DNA of 64,000 nucleotides from Undibacter mobilis (GTDB taxonomy: Bacteria > Pseudomonadota > Alphaproteobacteria > Rhizobiales > Xanthobacteraceae), in the NCBI RefSeq assembly GCF_003367195.1, contig NZ_QRGO01000001.1, positions 1,722,501-1,786,500 of the forward strand, written 5' to 3'. Below, one piece after another: positions 1 to 8,185 of this stretch (the stretch's first letter is position 1; every line of letters starts with the position of its first letter). The translations under genes were made by a program, and so were the position numbers. Below the pieces are notes generated by a model. That model was not told the DNA's origin. It was given only the letters and a program-made list of their open reading frames with translations, and searched no databases.

Positions 1-1
1 C

Positions 2-487
2 GTGACCGATGCCGGCGGCAAAGTCGGCAGTGATGTGCGTGAATGCCTTGCGGTTGCGGCCGAGCACGACATGCTGGTTTGTACCGGGCATATCTCGGCG
101 CAGGAAAGCATAGCGCTTGCCGGCGCGATCAAAGACGCCGGCATCGAGCGCTTTGTGTTCACGCATCCCGACAGCGGTACCGTGGGCGCGACGCTTGAGC
201 AGATTGACGAGATGGTCAGTCTCGGCGCTGTTTGCGAAGTCTGCGCCATCGGTTTCATGCCGCTCTACATGCGCATGCGTATCGCTGAGTTTGTCGCGCT
301 CATCGAGCGCCTCGGCTCGGCAAAGATCGTTCTGACGTCTGACTATTTTTTCGACTGGTTCCCTCCCGCGAGCGAGGCCGTCAGGCTCGTGGTCGGCACA
401 CTGCTTCAGTGCAATGTTTCGATCGATGCCATCAAGGACATGATCTGCCGAAATCCCGCGCGTCTCATTGGCGCGACGGGTTCTTGA
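2..487 (+). CDS. C-terminal part of a TIM-barrel metal-dependent hydrolase-like protein (DUF6282-like)
   Basis: The reading frame is open to the left edge, so this is the C-terminal 161 residues of a longer protein and the true start lies outside the window. Visible features are a TGHIS segment near residue 28, a THPDSG segment near residue 54 and an LTSDYFFDWFPP segment near residue 111. This pattern of His and Asp at strand ends fits amidohydrolase-like TIM barrels and resembles what I recall of the DUF6282 family. It is followed after 49 bases by an ABC binding-protein gene in the same direction, so it may be the upstream member of the transport and catabolic operon. Reaction and substrate are unknown. 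Confidence 0.55.
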   Translation: MTDAGGKVGSDVRECLAVAAEHDMLVCTGHISAQESIALAGAIKDAGIERFVFTHPDSGTVGATLEQIDEMVSLGAVCEVCAIGFMPLYMRMRIAEFVALIERLGSAKIVLTSDYFFDWFPPASEAVRLVVGTLLQCNVSIDAIKDMICRNPARLIGATGS

Positions 488-536
488 AAGTTGCTGGTAA
501 CGAGGGCGCTGGTGCCCAAGATAAAGAGGATTGAAC

Positions 537-1511
537 ATGAATAAGAGACATGGAAGCCGCAATGCGCTCTTGATTGCGGCCTGTATGGTTCCCCTGATCG
601 GGGCCGCGCCGGCTCACGCCTTGGAGAAGGTGAAGGTCGCAGCGTCCTTCGTTGGCCTGTGGGACACCAGCCAGCCGACGTTCTGCAAGGAACGCGGCGA
701 ATTCGAAAAGGCCGGTCTCGACGTCGAAATCGTGTCGACGCGTGGCGGTTCGGAAACCGTGCAGGCTGTGCTGGTTGGCGGAATGGACGTTGCTTACTCG
801 CCGGGCGTTAACTCCGTGCTTGCCGCCACGAAGCAGGGCGCCAAGTTCAAGATCATCAGCTCGGAATTCGTTGGGCAGAACGACACGCTTTACTACGTCG
901 ACGCCAACAGCCCGCTCAAGACCGCCAAGGATCTCGCCGGCAAGACGGTCGGCTTCCCGCGTCCAGGCTCAGCTTCGGAAATCGTTTTGTTCGATCTGAA
1001 GAAGCAGGCCGGCATCGACTTCAAAATGGTGGTCAGCGGCGGTCTCGATGCCACGCGCACGATGCTGAAAACCGGGCAGATCGACGCGGCCTACACGTTC
1101 CCTCCCTACGGCATGGACGCGATCGCGAAAAAGGAAATTCGCGTGCTCTTTGCCGGCGACGAAGTGCCTGGCCTCGCCGACGTCACCAATCGCGTCAACA
1201 TCGCCAGCATCGACTTCGTTACGAAGCGTCGCCCGGTGGCCGTCAAGTTCATGGAAACGCTCGATAAGTGCATCGACTGGGCCTATGCCAACCCGGCCGA
1301 GAGCGTGAAGATGTACGCGAAGATCAACAAGATCGACGAGAACATCGCAAAGATCGCCATGGGCTACTACAAGCGCGATGCTCTGGCCTGGGAGATGAAG
1401 AAATTCGATGTCGCCGTGCAGCGCGCCGTCGAGAACAAGTACATCGACAAGGCGCCGACGGCTGAGGAGCTCAAGGAGCTGATCGACGTCGTTTATCAGC
1501 CGAAGAAGTAA
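537..1511 (+). CDS. ABC transporter substrate-binding protein, NMT1/SsuA type
   Basis: Predicted periplasmic binding protein of 324 residues. A signal peptide is visible: basic N terminus, hydrophobic stretch at residues 10-22 and an AHA cleavage site near residue 28. The mature part has the NMT1/SsuA layout, with FVGLWDTSQPTF near the start, the GGSETVQAVLVGGMDVAY segment that lines the ligand cleft, and a late GLDATRTMLKTGQIDAAY segment. ATG 537 is chosen because AAGAGGA at 524-530 sits six bases upstream; a TTG at 531 is less likely. Matching permeases are at 3975 and 4817 and the ATPase at 14381. Ligands of this family include nitrate, sulfonates, aromatic acids and pyrimidines; the ligand here is not readable. 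Confidence 0.88.
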   Translation: MNKRHGSRNALLIAACMVPLIGAAPAHALEKVKVAASFVGLWDTSQPTFCKERGEFEKAGLDVEIVSTRGGSETVQAVLVGGMDVAYSPGVNSVLAATKQGAKFKIISSEFVGQNDTLYYVDANSPLKTAKDLAGKTVGFPRPGSASEIVLFDLKKQAGIDFKMVVSGGLDATRTMLKTGQIDAAYTFPPYGMDAIAKKEIRVLFAGDEVPGLADVTNRVNIASIDFVTKRRPVAVKFMETLDKCIDWAYANPAESVKMYAKINKIDENIAKIAMGYYKRDALAWEMKKFDVAVQRAVENKYIDKAPTAEELKELIDVVYQPKK

Positions 1512-1556
1512 GTCGCGGAAAGCCCACTGCCTCAATCAGTTCCGAGTAACACTCAA

Positions 1557-3269
1557 GTGCTTCTTGAAGCCGATGTTCTGGTTGTAGGTGGCGGTTCCGC
1601 CGGATGTGTTCTGGCGGCCCGGTTGAGTGAAGATGTGGGCCGCAAGGTCATCCTGATCGAAGCAGGCAGGGACGTCAGTTCAACTGACGTCCCTGCCGAC
1701 ATTGCGAGTGGTTATCCGGGCAAGGCGTTTCTGAACCCGGTTTATAAGTGGGCCGGCCTGAAGGCCCGCCTCGGCATGACCCGCGCCAACGCTGCGGAAG
1801 CCCGAGCGCCCCGGATCTACGAGCAGGCGAAAGTGCTTGGCGGCGGCTCTTGTATTAACGCCATGGTCGCCAACCGCGGCGCGCCTGACGATTACGACGA
1901 GTGGCACGATCTCGGCGCCACTGGCTGGGGCTGGCAGAATGTGCTGCCGTATTTCCGCAAGCTCGAGACCGATCGCGATCTGAACGGTGACTTCCACGGC
2001 CAGAGCGGGCCGATTCTCATCCGTCGTCATCGCGACGACAGTATTTCACCCTTCGTCAAACAGGTTCGCGCTGCTCTCGTGCGCCGCGGGCATCAGTTGC
2101 GGCATGACCAGAATGGCGTCTGGGAAGACGGCGTCTTCGCCGTCACCGTGGCCTCCTCCGACGAGGGCGGACGCCTGCCGACCTCGCTCGCCTATCTCAC
2201 AGACGAGACCCGCAAACGGCCGAACCTCCGTATTATGACCGGCATCGAGGTCACACGCATTTTGTTCGATGGCCGCCAGGCCATCGGCGTCGAAGTGCTG
2301 ACATCCGAAGGCCCGATGGTCATCAGGGCTACCGAAACCATCGTTTCTTGTGGCGGTATACATTCGCCCGCGCTGTTGATGCGCAGCGGCATCGGGCCGG
2401 CGGCGCATTTGCGCGAAGTTGGCGTCGACGTCATCGCCGATCGTGCCGGTGTGGGCCAGAACCTGATGGAGCATCCGTCGCTGTCGCTGTCGTCCTATCT
2501 CGCGCCAGAGGACCGCATCACGGATGACACCACGCACCAGGCGCAGGCCTGCCTTCGGCTGTCGTCCGGACTCGAGGGCGCCGGTGTCGGCGATCTGCAT
2601 TTTCAGATTCTTGCCAAATCGGCGTGGCACGCGATCGGACGGCGCCTCGGCACGATGTTCTTCTGGATCAACAAGCCTTATTCTCGCGGCGAGGTGCGGT
2701 TGCGATCGATGGATCATCGCGCGCGGCCGGATGTCGATTTTCGCCTGTTGTCGGATGCGCGCGACCGCGAACGCATGAAGCAGTGCGTTCGAATCGCAGC
2801 TTCGGTGCTGAACGATCTCTATCGCGGACAGGTGACCGGAGAGCCGTTCCCGGCGGTATTCTCCGATCGGATCAAGAAGGTGTCCGCGATCAATTCCTAC
2901 AATGCTTTTCGGCTCGCGGCGTTCGGCATGCTGCTCGACTCGGTCGGCGCCACATTGCGTGCCACACTCATCCGCACGGTTGTCACCGAAGGATTGACGT
3001 TGAAGCATCTGCTGGCCGACGACGCCGCGCTGGAAGAATTCGTGCTGAAATCGACCGGCGGGACTTGGCACCCAACCGGGACGTGCCGTATGGGAGCGAC
3101 CGACGACAAGAAAGCTGTTACGGATGCGAACGGGCGCGTCATGGGCGTGACCGGATTGCGGGTGTGCGACGGCTCGATCATGCCTAGCATTCCGCGCGCC
3201 AATACTAATGTCCCCATCATCATGATGGCGGAACGGATTGCGGATCTCGTCAAGGCCGACGCCCACTAG
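1557..3269 (+). CDS. GMC family FAD-dependent oxidoreductase
   Basis: FAD-dependent alcohol or choline dehydrogenase-like enzyme of 570 residues, the usual GMC length. The N-terminal dinucleotide fold GGGSAGCVLAARL begins at residue 11. The second GMC signature is around residue 265 (SCGGIHSPALLMRSGIG). Near the C terminus are HPTGTCRMG with the likely catalytic His505 and an Asn-Thr-Asn at 549-551 that supplies the second active-site residue. There is no signal peptide. The GTG start lacks a strong ribosome site, so it is tentative; the GGGSAG fold leaves little room for a later start. The gene is 45 bases after the binding protein, so co-transcription is likely. The substrate is unknown but should be a primary or secondary alcohol. 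Confidence 0.88.
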   Translation: MLLEADVLVVGGGSAGCVLAARLSEDVGRKVILIEAGRDVSSTDVPADIASGYPGKAFLNPVYKWAGLKARLGMTRANAAEARAPRIYEQAKVLGGGSCINAMVANRGAPDDYDEWHDLGATGWGWQNVLPYFRKLETDRDLNGDFHGQSGPILIRRHRDDSISPFVKQVRAALVRRGHQLRHDQNGVWEDGVFAVTVASSDEGGRLPTSLAYLTDETRKRPNLRIMTGIEVTRILFDGRQAIGVEVLTSEGPMVIRATETIVSCGGIHSPALLMRSGIGPAAHLREVGVDVIADRAGVGQNLMEHPSLSLSSYLAPEDRITDDTTHQAQACLRLSSGLEGAGVGDLHFQILAKSAWHAIGRRLGTMFFWINKPYSRGEVRLRSMDHRARPDVDFRLLSDARDRERMKQCVRIAASVLNDLYRGQVTGEPFPAVFSDRIKKVSAINSYNAFRLAAFGMLLDSVGATLRATLIRTVVTEGLTLKHLLADDAALEEFVLKSTGGTWHPTGTCRMGATDDKKAVTDANGRVMGVTGLRVCDGSIMPSIPRANTNVPIIMMAERIADLVKADAH

Positions 3270-3311
3270 CGCCGTCCTCAAGTCGGCGCCGTGGGCGCCA
3301 TGCGGGGCAAT

Positions 3312-3812
3312 ATGTCGAACGGTGGACGACGGACCAGACAGCCAGACGGGCCGGGCCGGGGGCGGGGTTCGAACAAACAACACGATTATTTCGTCGCCGT
3401 CGCTCATGCTCGCTACATTTTGCGCAAGCTGTTCCGTATCGTCGAAGACAAGGCCAAGGAACTGGGCATTGACCCGCTGGCCCATCAGGCACTGCTGCAG
3501 GTCTATGGCAGCGCGGGGCAGGCATTGCGTGTCAGCCAGCTCGGCGAACGTCTCGACATCACGACGGCTTTCACCTCGAACCTTGTCAAAGGTCTTGTCC
3601 GCAGGGGTTTTCTGGTCCGCGAGTCACTGGCTTCCGACGCGCGCGTCACGATCCTTCGCATAACGGATGCGGGCCGCGATCTATGCAACCGGGTGGATGC
3701 AGATGTCCGCCCGCATGTCGATTATTTCGCGAGCCAGTTGTCGCCCAACGAGCGCCGGATCGCGTTGTCGACGGTGATGTTCTACATCGGCACTGACACG
3801 ACCATCGAATGA
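3312..3812 (+). CDS. MarR family transcriptional regulator (paralog of the one at 10487)
   Basis: Winged-helix DNA-binding protein of about 166 residues. The helix-turn-helix is in the segment LRVSQLGERLDITTAFTSNL and the wing in SDARVTILRIT. It aligns along almost its whole length with the MarR at 10487, about 70 percent identity by hand over 139 residues. In-frame GTG 3291 and ATG 3300 are alternative starts; ATG 3312 is preferred because of GGGG just upstream and because the paralog has no equivalent extension. It follows the GMC gene by 42 bases and precedes the two permease genes. MarR proteins usually repress neighbouring catabolic genes and release DNA on binding an aromatic ligand or its CoA ester; the ligand here is unknown. 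Confidence 0.88.
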   Translation: MSNGGRRTRQPDGPGRGRGSNKQHDYFVAVAHARYILRKLFRIVEDKAKELGIDPLAHQALLQVYGSAGQALRVSQLGERLDITTAFTSNLVKGLVRRGFLVRESLASDARVTILRITDAGRDLCNRVDADVRPHVDYFASQLSPNERRIALSTVMFYIGTDTTIE

Positions 3813-3900
3813 TCAAAATGAATGCGCTCTGCCCGGCATTTCAGCTTGTCGTTGCGCAATTTTTGGTGCGCTACAGGGTGCGGCAAAGCAGCCCAGACAG

Positions 3901-3930
3901 TTGACAAAAGAAACTGAGTTGACTTATCAT
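3901..3930 (+). promoter_or_regulatory. Promoter with embedded palindrome upstream of the permease operon
   Basis: TTGACA at 3901-3906 and TATCAT at 3925-3930 are spaced by 18 bases and fit a housekeeping promoter. Between them is the palindrome AACT-G-AGTT. The first 27 bases match a segment at 15736-15762 at all but two positions, which points to a shared regulator. Confidence 0.6.
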
Positions 3931-3974
3931 AAATAAAATGATGCACCGTCATTGCCTTGGCCGCTGGGCCGGGC

Positions 3975-4820
3975 ATGATGGTCATTACGCCATCACGTAG
4001 CATCCGGGATGATCAGGTGTCAGTGACTGCGGTATCGGTGAACGGTGGCAGCGCGTTTACGCAGCTCCTTTTCAGGGTGATCCGCTCACCCCTGCTCAGC
4101 GCTCTTGCGCTGCTCGTGGCGATGCTGCTGGCCCTGGAGTGGCTAGTGGCATCTGGCGTGGTTTCGCCGGCCGTGGTGGCCCGGCCGAGCGTGGCGATCG
4201 CTGGCATCGCCAAGCTTCAGCGGGACTACGATCTGTTTGGCGCCTTCCGGTTGACGATGACGACGACCATCGTCGCGATCCTGCTGGAATTGATTGTCGC
4301 CATTCCGTTCGGCTACTTTCTCTACAGGCGGCGCGCTTATTCCATCGCCTATACCGGCTGGCTGGCCGCATTGTCGGCCGCGCCGATATTCCTGCTGTTT
4401 CCGCTCTTCCTCGTGATTTTCGGCCGGAACGTTGTCACCCTCATCGTCATGGGGTTCTTGCCGGGCGTGATCCCGCTGATCCTGCATGTCCAGGACGGGT
4501 TTCGCAGCGTCAAGAAGACCTATCTGAATGTCGGCGAGAGCTTCGGACTGAGCAGAAGCACGATCTTCTGGAAGATCATGGTGCCGGCTGCCGCGCCGAC
4601 CATATTCACCGGGTTCCGGCTGGCGTTGATGTACACCCTCATCAATATTGTGGCGATCGAGTATCTGGTCGATCTCGGCGGTCTCGGTCGTTTGGTGGCG
4701 GATCGTTATTTCCACTTCGACATTCCTGCAACCTATGGCGCCATCGGCGCAGTGACGCTGGTCAGCGTTCTTCTGAACTGGACGATCGGCGTGAGTGAAA
4801 AGCTGGTGAGGTCCCGATGA
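3975..4820 (+). CDS. ABC transporter permease (SsuC/TauC type)
   Basis: Inner-membrane permease of about 281 residues with several hydrophobic helices and the EAA-type cytoplasmic loop (VGESFGLSRSTIFWKIMVPAAAP) typical of BPD_transp_1 permeases in NMT1-type importers. The start is uncertain: TTG 3957, ATG 3975 and GTG 4017 are in frame and none has a strong ribosome site. Its last four bases overlap the start of the next permease (ATGA at 4817-4820), a sign of translational coupling. With 4817 it would form a heterodimeric channel served by the binding protein at 537 and the ATPase at 14381. Confidence 0.88.
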   Translation: MMVITPSRSIRDDQVSVTAVSVNGGSAFTQLLFRVIRSPLLSALALLVAMLLALEWLVASGVVSPAVVARPSVAIAGIAKLQRDYDLFGAFRLTMTTTIVAILLELIVAIPFGYFLYRRRAYSIAYTGWLAALSAAPIFLLFPLFLVIFGRNVVTLIVMGFLPGVIPLILHVQDGFRSVKKTYLNVGESFGLSRSTIFWKIMVPAAAPTIFTGFRLALMYTLINIVAIEYLVDLGGLGRLVADRYFHFDIPATYGAIGAVTLVSVLLNWTIGVSEKLVRSR

Positions 4821-5650
4821 GCGACGCCGATCTCTCGCCGGCCGCGCTGCGTCAGCGCGTTCTTTGGATCCGGGTGCTCACTATTGTCGGCTTTATCGCC
4901 GCTTGGGAGTTTGCCGGCCGTTCGGGCTTCTTTTTCGACGGCGTGATTCCTTCGACCTGGACCGTTGCGAGCGCGTTCGTTACGGAACTGATGACGGCGG
5001 GCTTCTACAAGGACCTCTGGTTGACTTTGTTCGCATCGGTCGTCGGGTTCTTCTTTGGCTCGATAATTGCCGTGTTCATGGGCATATTGCTGGGGCTGCA
5101 GCCGTTCCTGCGCAGTGTAATAGAACCCTTCATCAACGCTATCGGCGGCACGCCGAAAATCATCTTCCTGCCGATCATGTTTCTCATCTTCGGCCTCGGC
5201 ATCGAGTCGAAAATCGCGAAAGCGGGGCTGTCGGCGTTTTTCCCGGTGGTGCTCAGCACCGCGAGCAGCTTCGTGCAGATCCCCAAGATCTATTTGCTCA
5301 CCGGCCGCAGCTTCAACTTGTCGCCTTGGCAGATGATCAGCAAACTGTACCTGCCGGCGATGGCCGATCCCGTGTTGACCAGCCTGCGCTTTGCCATGTC
5401 GATGGCGATCATTGGCGTGCTGGCGGCGGAGATCTCATATTCCAACGGCGGCCTTGGTTATCGCCTGATGCGGTACTCCGACCAGTATCAGATGGGCTTT
5501 GTCTACGCCGACGCCATCTTGATCTTCCTCGTCACGGCACTCGTGAACTACCTCTTCACGATCGGCGAGGACATTGGCGCCATGTGGAAGCGCAGTCGGG
5601 CCATGTTGGCCGGCAGGCAACCCAAGGTCGCGACGGTATCGGGCGCCTAG
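4817..5650 (+). CDS. ABC transporter permease, second subunit
   Basis: Membrane permease of 277 residues, with about six hydrophobic segments and the cytoplasmic coupling loop LTGRSFNLSPWQMISKLYLPA near residue 155. Its ATG overlaps the stop codon of the upstream permease by four bases, so the two are co-translated. The pair differs clearly in sequence, pointing to a heterodimer rather than a recent duplication. Family members move sulfonates, nitrate, aromatic acids or pyrimidine precursors; the cargo here is not evident. No ATPase gene follows directly. The nearest candidate is at 14381. Confidence 0.88.
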   Translation: MSDADLSPAALRQRVLWIRVLTIVGFIAAWEFAGRSGFFFDGVIPSTWTVASAFVTELMTAGFYKDLWLTLFASVVGFFFGSIIAVFMGILLGLQPFLRSVIEPFINAIGGTPKIIFLPIMFLIFGLGIESKIAKAGLSAFFPVVLSTASSFVQIPKIYLLTGRSFNLSPWQMISKLYLPAMADPVLTSLRFAMSMAIIGVLAAEISYSNGGLGYRLMRYSDQYQMGFVYADAILIFLVTALVNYLFTIGEDIGAMWKRSRAMLAGRQPKVATVSGA

Positions 5651-5834
5651 CGTCAGCCGTGTTGTCGTCTGAGTTGACTCGCCCGATCGTCCGCTCCGGC
5701 GGCGGTCGGGTGCGAGGTCGCTAGGACACCGCGCCGGCATTCGATCAATCAATACTACCAGTTGCCAATTTGCCGGTCGTCAGCCTGCGTACGCTTTGCG
5801 CTGGGCGCGGAACTCGTGTGTGGGCTAGGCAAAA

Positions 5835-5880
5835 ATATGTATGGTATATACATATGTTTTGTAACATAATGCGCTATAGA
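5835..5880 (+). promoter_or_regulatory. AT-rich palindromic operator/promoter upstream of ald
   Basis: ATATGTAT (5835-5842) and ATACATAT (5848-5855) form a perfect 8-base inverted repeat with a 5-base spacer. Downstream are TAACATA (5862-5868) and GCTATAG (5872-5878), a pair also found upstream of the alcohol dehydrogenase at 25997-26014. The composition contrasts sharply with the GC-rich surroundings. Probably a MarR-type operator overlapping the ald promoter. Confidence 0.55.
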
Positions 5881-5915
5881 GAATTCACGGCGTGAGACCT
5901 AAGGGGAGAGAGCCC

Positions 5916-7031
5916 GTGCTTGTCGGCGTTCCGAAGGAAATCAAGACCCACGAGTACCGTGTCGGCCTGACGCCGGCAGCGGTGCGCGAGTATGTTCAGC
6001 GCGGCCACAAAGTGCTGGTCCAGAGTGGCGCAGGTGCCGGTATCGGCGCCAGCGACGACATTTATCGCCAGGCGGGCGCCGATATCGCGAAAACGGCCCA
6101 GGACGTGTTCAAGTCCGCCGACATGGTCGTGAAGGTCAAGGAGCCGCAGCTTGAGGAATGCGCGCAGCTCCGCGAGGGCCAGATTCTCTTCACTTACTTG
6201 CACCTTGCGCCCGATCCGCAACAGACTGCGGCATTGATCAAGTCCGGTTGCACCGCTGTTGCTTACGAGACGGTGACCGATGAGCGAGGCGGTCTGCCGC
6301 TGCTGGCGCCGATGAGCGAAGTTGCCGGTCGTCTTGCGATCGAAGCGGCAGGCGTTGCCTTGAAGCGGCCGGCTGGTGGCCGGGGACTTCTTATTGGCGG
6401 TGTCCCGGGGGTGCCGGCGGGTCGTGTTGTTGTTGTTGGCGGCGGCGTCGTCGGCCTGCATGCAGCACGGATGGCGGTCGGGCTTGGTGCCGAGGTGACA
6501 ATCCTTGACCGCTCGCTGCCCCGCCTGCGTGAGCTGGACGAAATGTTCGCGGGCCGGGTTCGCACGCTGTATTCGACCTTCGAGGCGCTCGACAACGAGG
6601 TTGCGGCGGCCGATGTGGTCATCGGCGCGGTACTGGTGCCCGGCGCCAGCGCGCCGAAGCTGGTGAGCCGCGACAAGCTCAAGACGATGAAGCCCGGGGC
6701 GGTGATCGTCGATGTCGCGATTGATCAGGGCGGCTGCTTCGAGACTTCGCATGCGACGACGCATGCTGAGCCGACCTATGTGGTCGATGGCGTCATTCAT
6801 TACTGCGTTGCCAACATGCCGGGTGCTGTCCCGGTAACCTCGAGCCACGCGCTCAATAACGCGACACTGCCGTTCGGGCTTGCTCTGGCCACGTCAGGCT
6901 TGAACGCGCTGCTGGCCAATCCGCACCTGCGCAATGGCCTCAATGTTCATAAGGGCAAGGTGACTTACAAGGCCGTCGCTGACAGCCTCAACCTGCCATA
7001 CGTTTCGGCCGAAAACGCCATTGCGGCGTAA
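5916..7031 (+). CDS. ald: Alanine dehydrogenase
   Basis: Cytosolic NAD-dependent enzyme interconverting L-alanine and pyruvate plus ammonia. From GTG 5916 the protein has 371 residues, the standard length, and begins MLVGVPKEIKTHEYRVGLTP, as the family does. AAGGGGAGAG at 5901-5910 is a good ribosome site for this start; an in-frame GTG at 5892 is less likely. The pyridine-nucleotide fold is at about residue 170 (VVVVGGGVVGLHAARMA), and the late SSHALNNATLPF motif is present. A catabolic Ald next to a class III aminotransferase (17846) would regenerate pyruvate as amino acceptor and release ammonia, as in other amino-compound pathways. A strong terminator follows at 7067. Confidence 0.95.
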   Translation: MLVGVPKEIKTHEYRVGLTPAAVREYVQRGHKVLVQSGAGAGIGASDDIYRQAGADIAKTAQDVFKSADMVVKVKEPQLEECAQLREGQILFTYLHLAPDPQQTAALIKSGCTAVAYETVTDERGGLPLLAPMSEVAGRLAIEAAGVALKRPAGGRGLLIGGVPGVPAGRVVVVGGGVVGLHAARMAVGLGAEVTILDRSLPRLRELDEMFAGRVRTLYSTFEALDNEVAAADVVIGAVLVPGASAPKLVSRDKLKTMKPGAVIVDVAIDQGGCFETSHATTHAEPTYVVDGVIHYCVANMPGAVPVTSSHALNNATLPFGLALATSGLNALLANPHLRNGLNVHKGKVTYKAVADSLNLPYVSAENAIAA

Positions 7032-7066
7032 CAAGGCCGGATCCACCGGATCCCCTCCCGGTGACT

Positions 7067-7093
7067 GGGCCGCCCGCAAGGGCGGCCCTTTTT
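7067..7093 (+). terminator. Rho-independent terminator after ald
   Basis: Perfect 9-base stem GGGCCGCCC / GGGCGGCCC with a GCAA loop, followed by TTTTT at 7089-7093. It also lies just beyond the 3' end of the convergent gene at 7104. Confidence 0.9.
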
Positions 7094-7103
7094 CTATGGC
7101 CGC

Positions 7104-8174
7104 TCAGGATTGGGTCAGATCGACGCCGCCGAAGCGCTTCTTCCAGAGCGCGATGGCGTCCTTGTTATAGACATTGTCGGGGACGCGGCCGGTGAGGGCG
7201 CAATGCACCGACCTGCCGGCCCATTCAGCGCCGGCACGCAATTCCGCCGTGTCGGTCTTGGCCGTCGCGTGCGGCGACAGGATCAGAGTGTCGCCGATGC
7301 CACGCAATGGCGAGTTCATCGGCAGCGGTTCTTCCTCGAAAGCGTCGATTGCAGCGCCGCCCAGGTCACCGTTGCGTAGGGCGGCGGCGACGGCGGTCTC
7401 GTCGACGATCCGGCCGCGAGCGGTATTGATGAGGATGGCGCCGGGTTTCATGAGCCCGATCTCACGCGCACCGAACATCATGCGCGTTTCGTCGGTCAGC
7501 GTGACGTGGAATGACAGGACATCGGCACGGGCCAGCAAGGTTTCATAATCGACGCGCTCGACGCCGGCGAGCATGAACGTCAAAGGGGACACATAAGGGT
7601 CGTAGGCGATAATGCGCAGCCGCCAGGGCGCCAGAAGCTGGGCGACGCGTGTGCCGATACGGCCCAGACCGACGAGCCCGACCGTGATGCCCGGATAACC
7701 GTCCGACACGCGAGCGCCGAGATAGGTCGCGGCGTGCTGTTCTTCGCGCCATTTGCCGGCCCGCACATCGGCGTCGCGCCGATGGATTTTCTTGAGCAGC
7801 GCCAGCATCAGCGCCACCGCGTTCTCCGCGACCGCGAAACAGTTGTCCTCGGTCGGTCCGTGGCACACCAATATGCCGAGCTCGGTCGCCGCGTTGACGT
7901 CGACATCGTCGACGCCGACCGAATACTTGGTCACCGTCCGCAGCTTCGGCGATGCCTCGAGCACTTCGCGTGTGATCGGCGTGGCGCGGATCGAGGTGCC
8001 CATTAGCGCCACGGCGTCACGCGCGGCAGCGGCGATCTCCGAAGGATGCCCCTGGCCCGGCTGCTGCCAGCGGGGCTCGCCGAGCACCATGTCGTACCCG
8101 TGTGCCGCCAGCTGATCCATCATGGACTCGCTACCCGCGAGCGGCGCGAACACAAGAATTTTGGGCTTCGGCAT
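7104..8174 (-). CDS. D-2-hydroxyacid dehydrogenase family protein
   Basis: NAD(P)-dependent oxidoreductase of 356 residues in the phosphoglycerate/formate dehydrogenase superfamily. The Rossmann motif GLVGLGRIG is at residues 166-174, and the catalytic set can be placed as Arg253 (NTARG), Glu282 (FEEEP) and His302 (SPHAT). ATG 8174 is preferred over a longer in-frame start because it lies just after the stop of the upstream UbiD gene. It is last in a ubiX-ubiD-hydroxyacid dehydrogenase operon. It would interconvert a 2-oxo acid and a D-2-hydroxy acid, complementing the FMN-type hydroxyacid dehydrogenase at 19275. The substrate is not identifiable. Confidence 0.88.
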   Translation of the reverse strand: MPKPKILVFAPLAGSESMMDQLAAHGYDMVLGEPRWQQPGQGHPSEIAAAARDAVALMGTSIRATPITREVLEASPKLRTVTKYSVGVDDVDVNAATELGILVCHGPTEDNCFAVAENAVALMLALLKKIHRRDADVRAGKWREEQHAATYLGARVSDGYPGITVGLVGLGRIGTRVAQLLAPWRLRIIAYDPYVSPLTFMLAGVERVDYETLLARADVLSFHVTLTDETRMMFGAREIGLMKPGAILINTARGRIVDETAVAAALRNGDLGGAAIDAFEEEPLPMNSPLRGIGDTLILSPHATAKTDTAELRAGAEWAGRSVHCALTGRVPDNVYNKDAIALWKKRFGGVDLTQS

Positions 8175-8185
8175 GGAAGGCTCTG

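Noticed and set aside
2046..3485. 479-residue open frame on the minus strand
   Set aside because: Spans the GMC and MarR genes in antisense; both plus-strand proteins are well supported.
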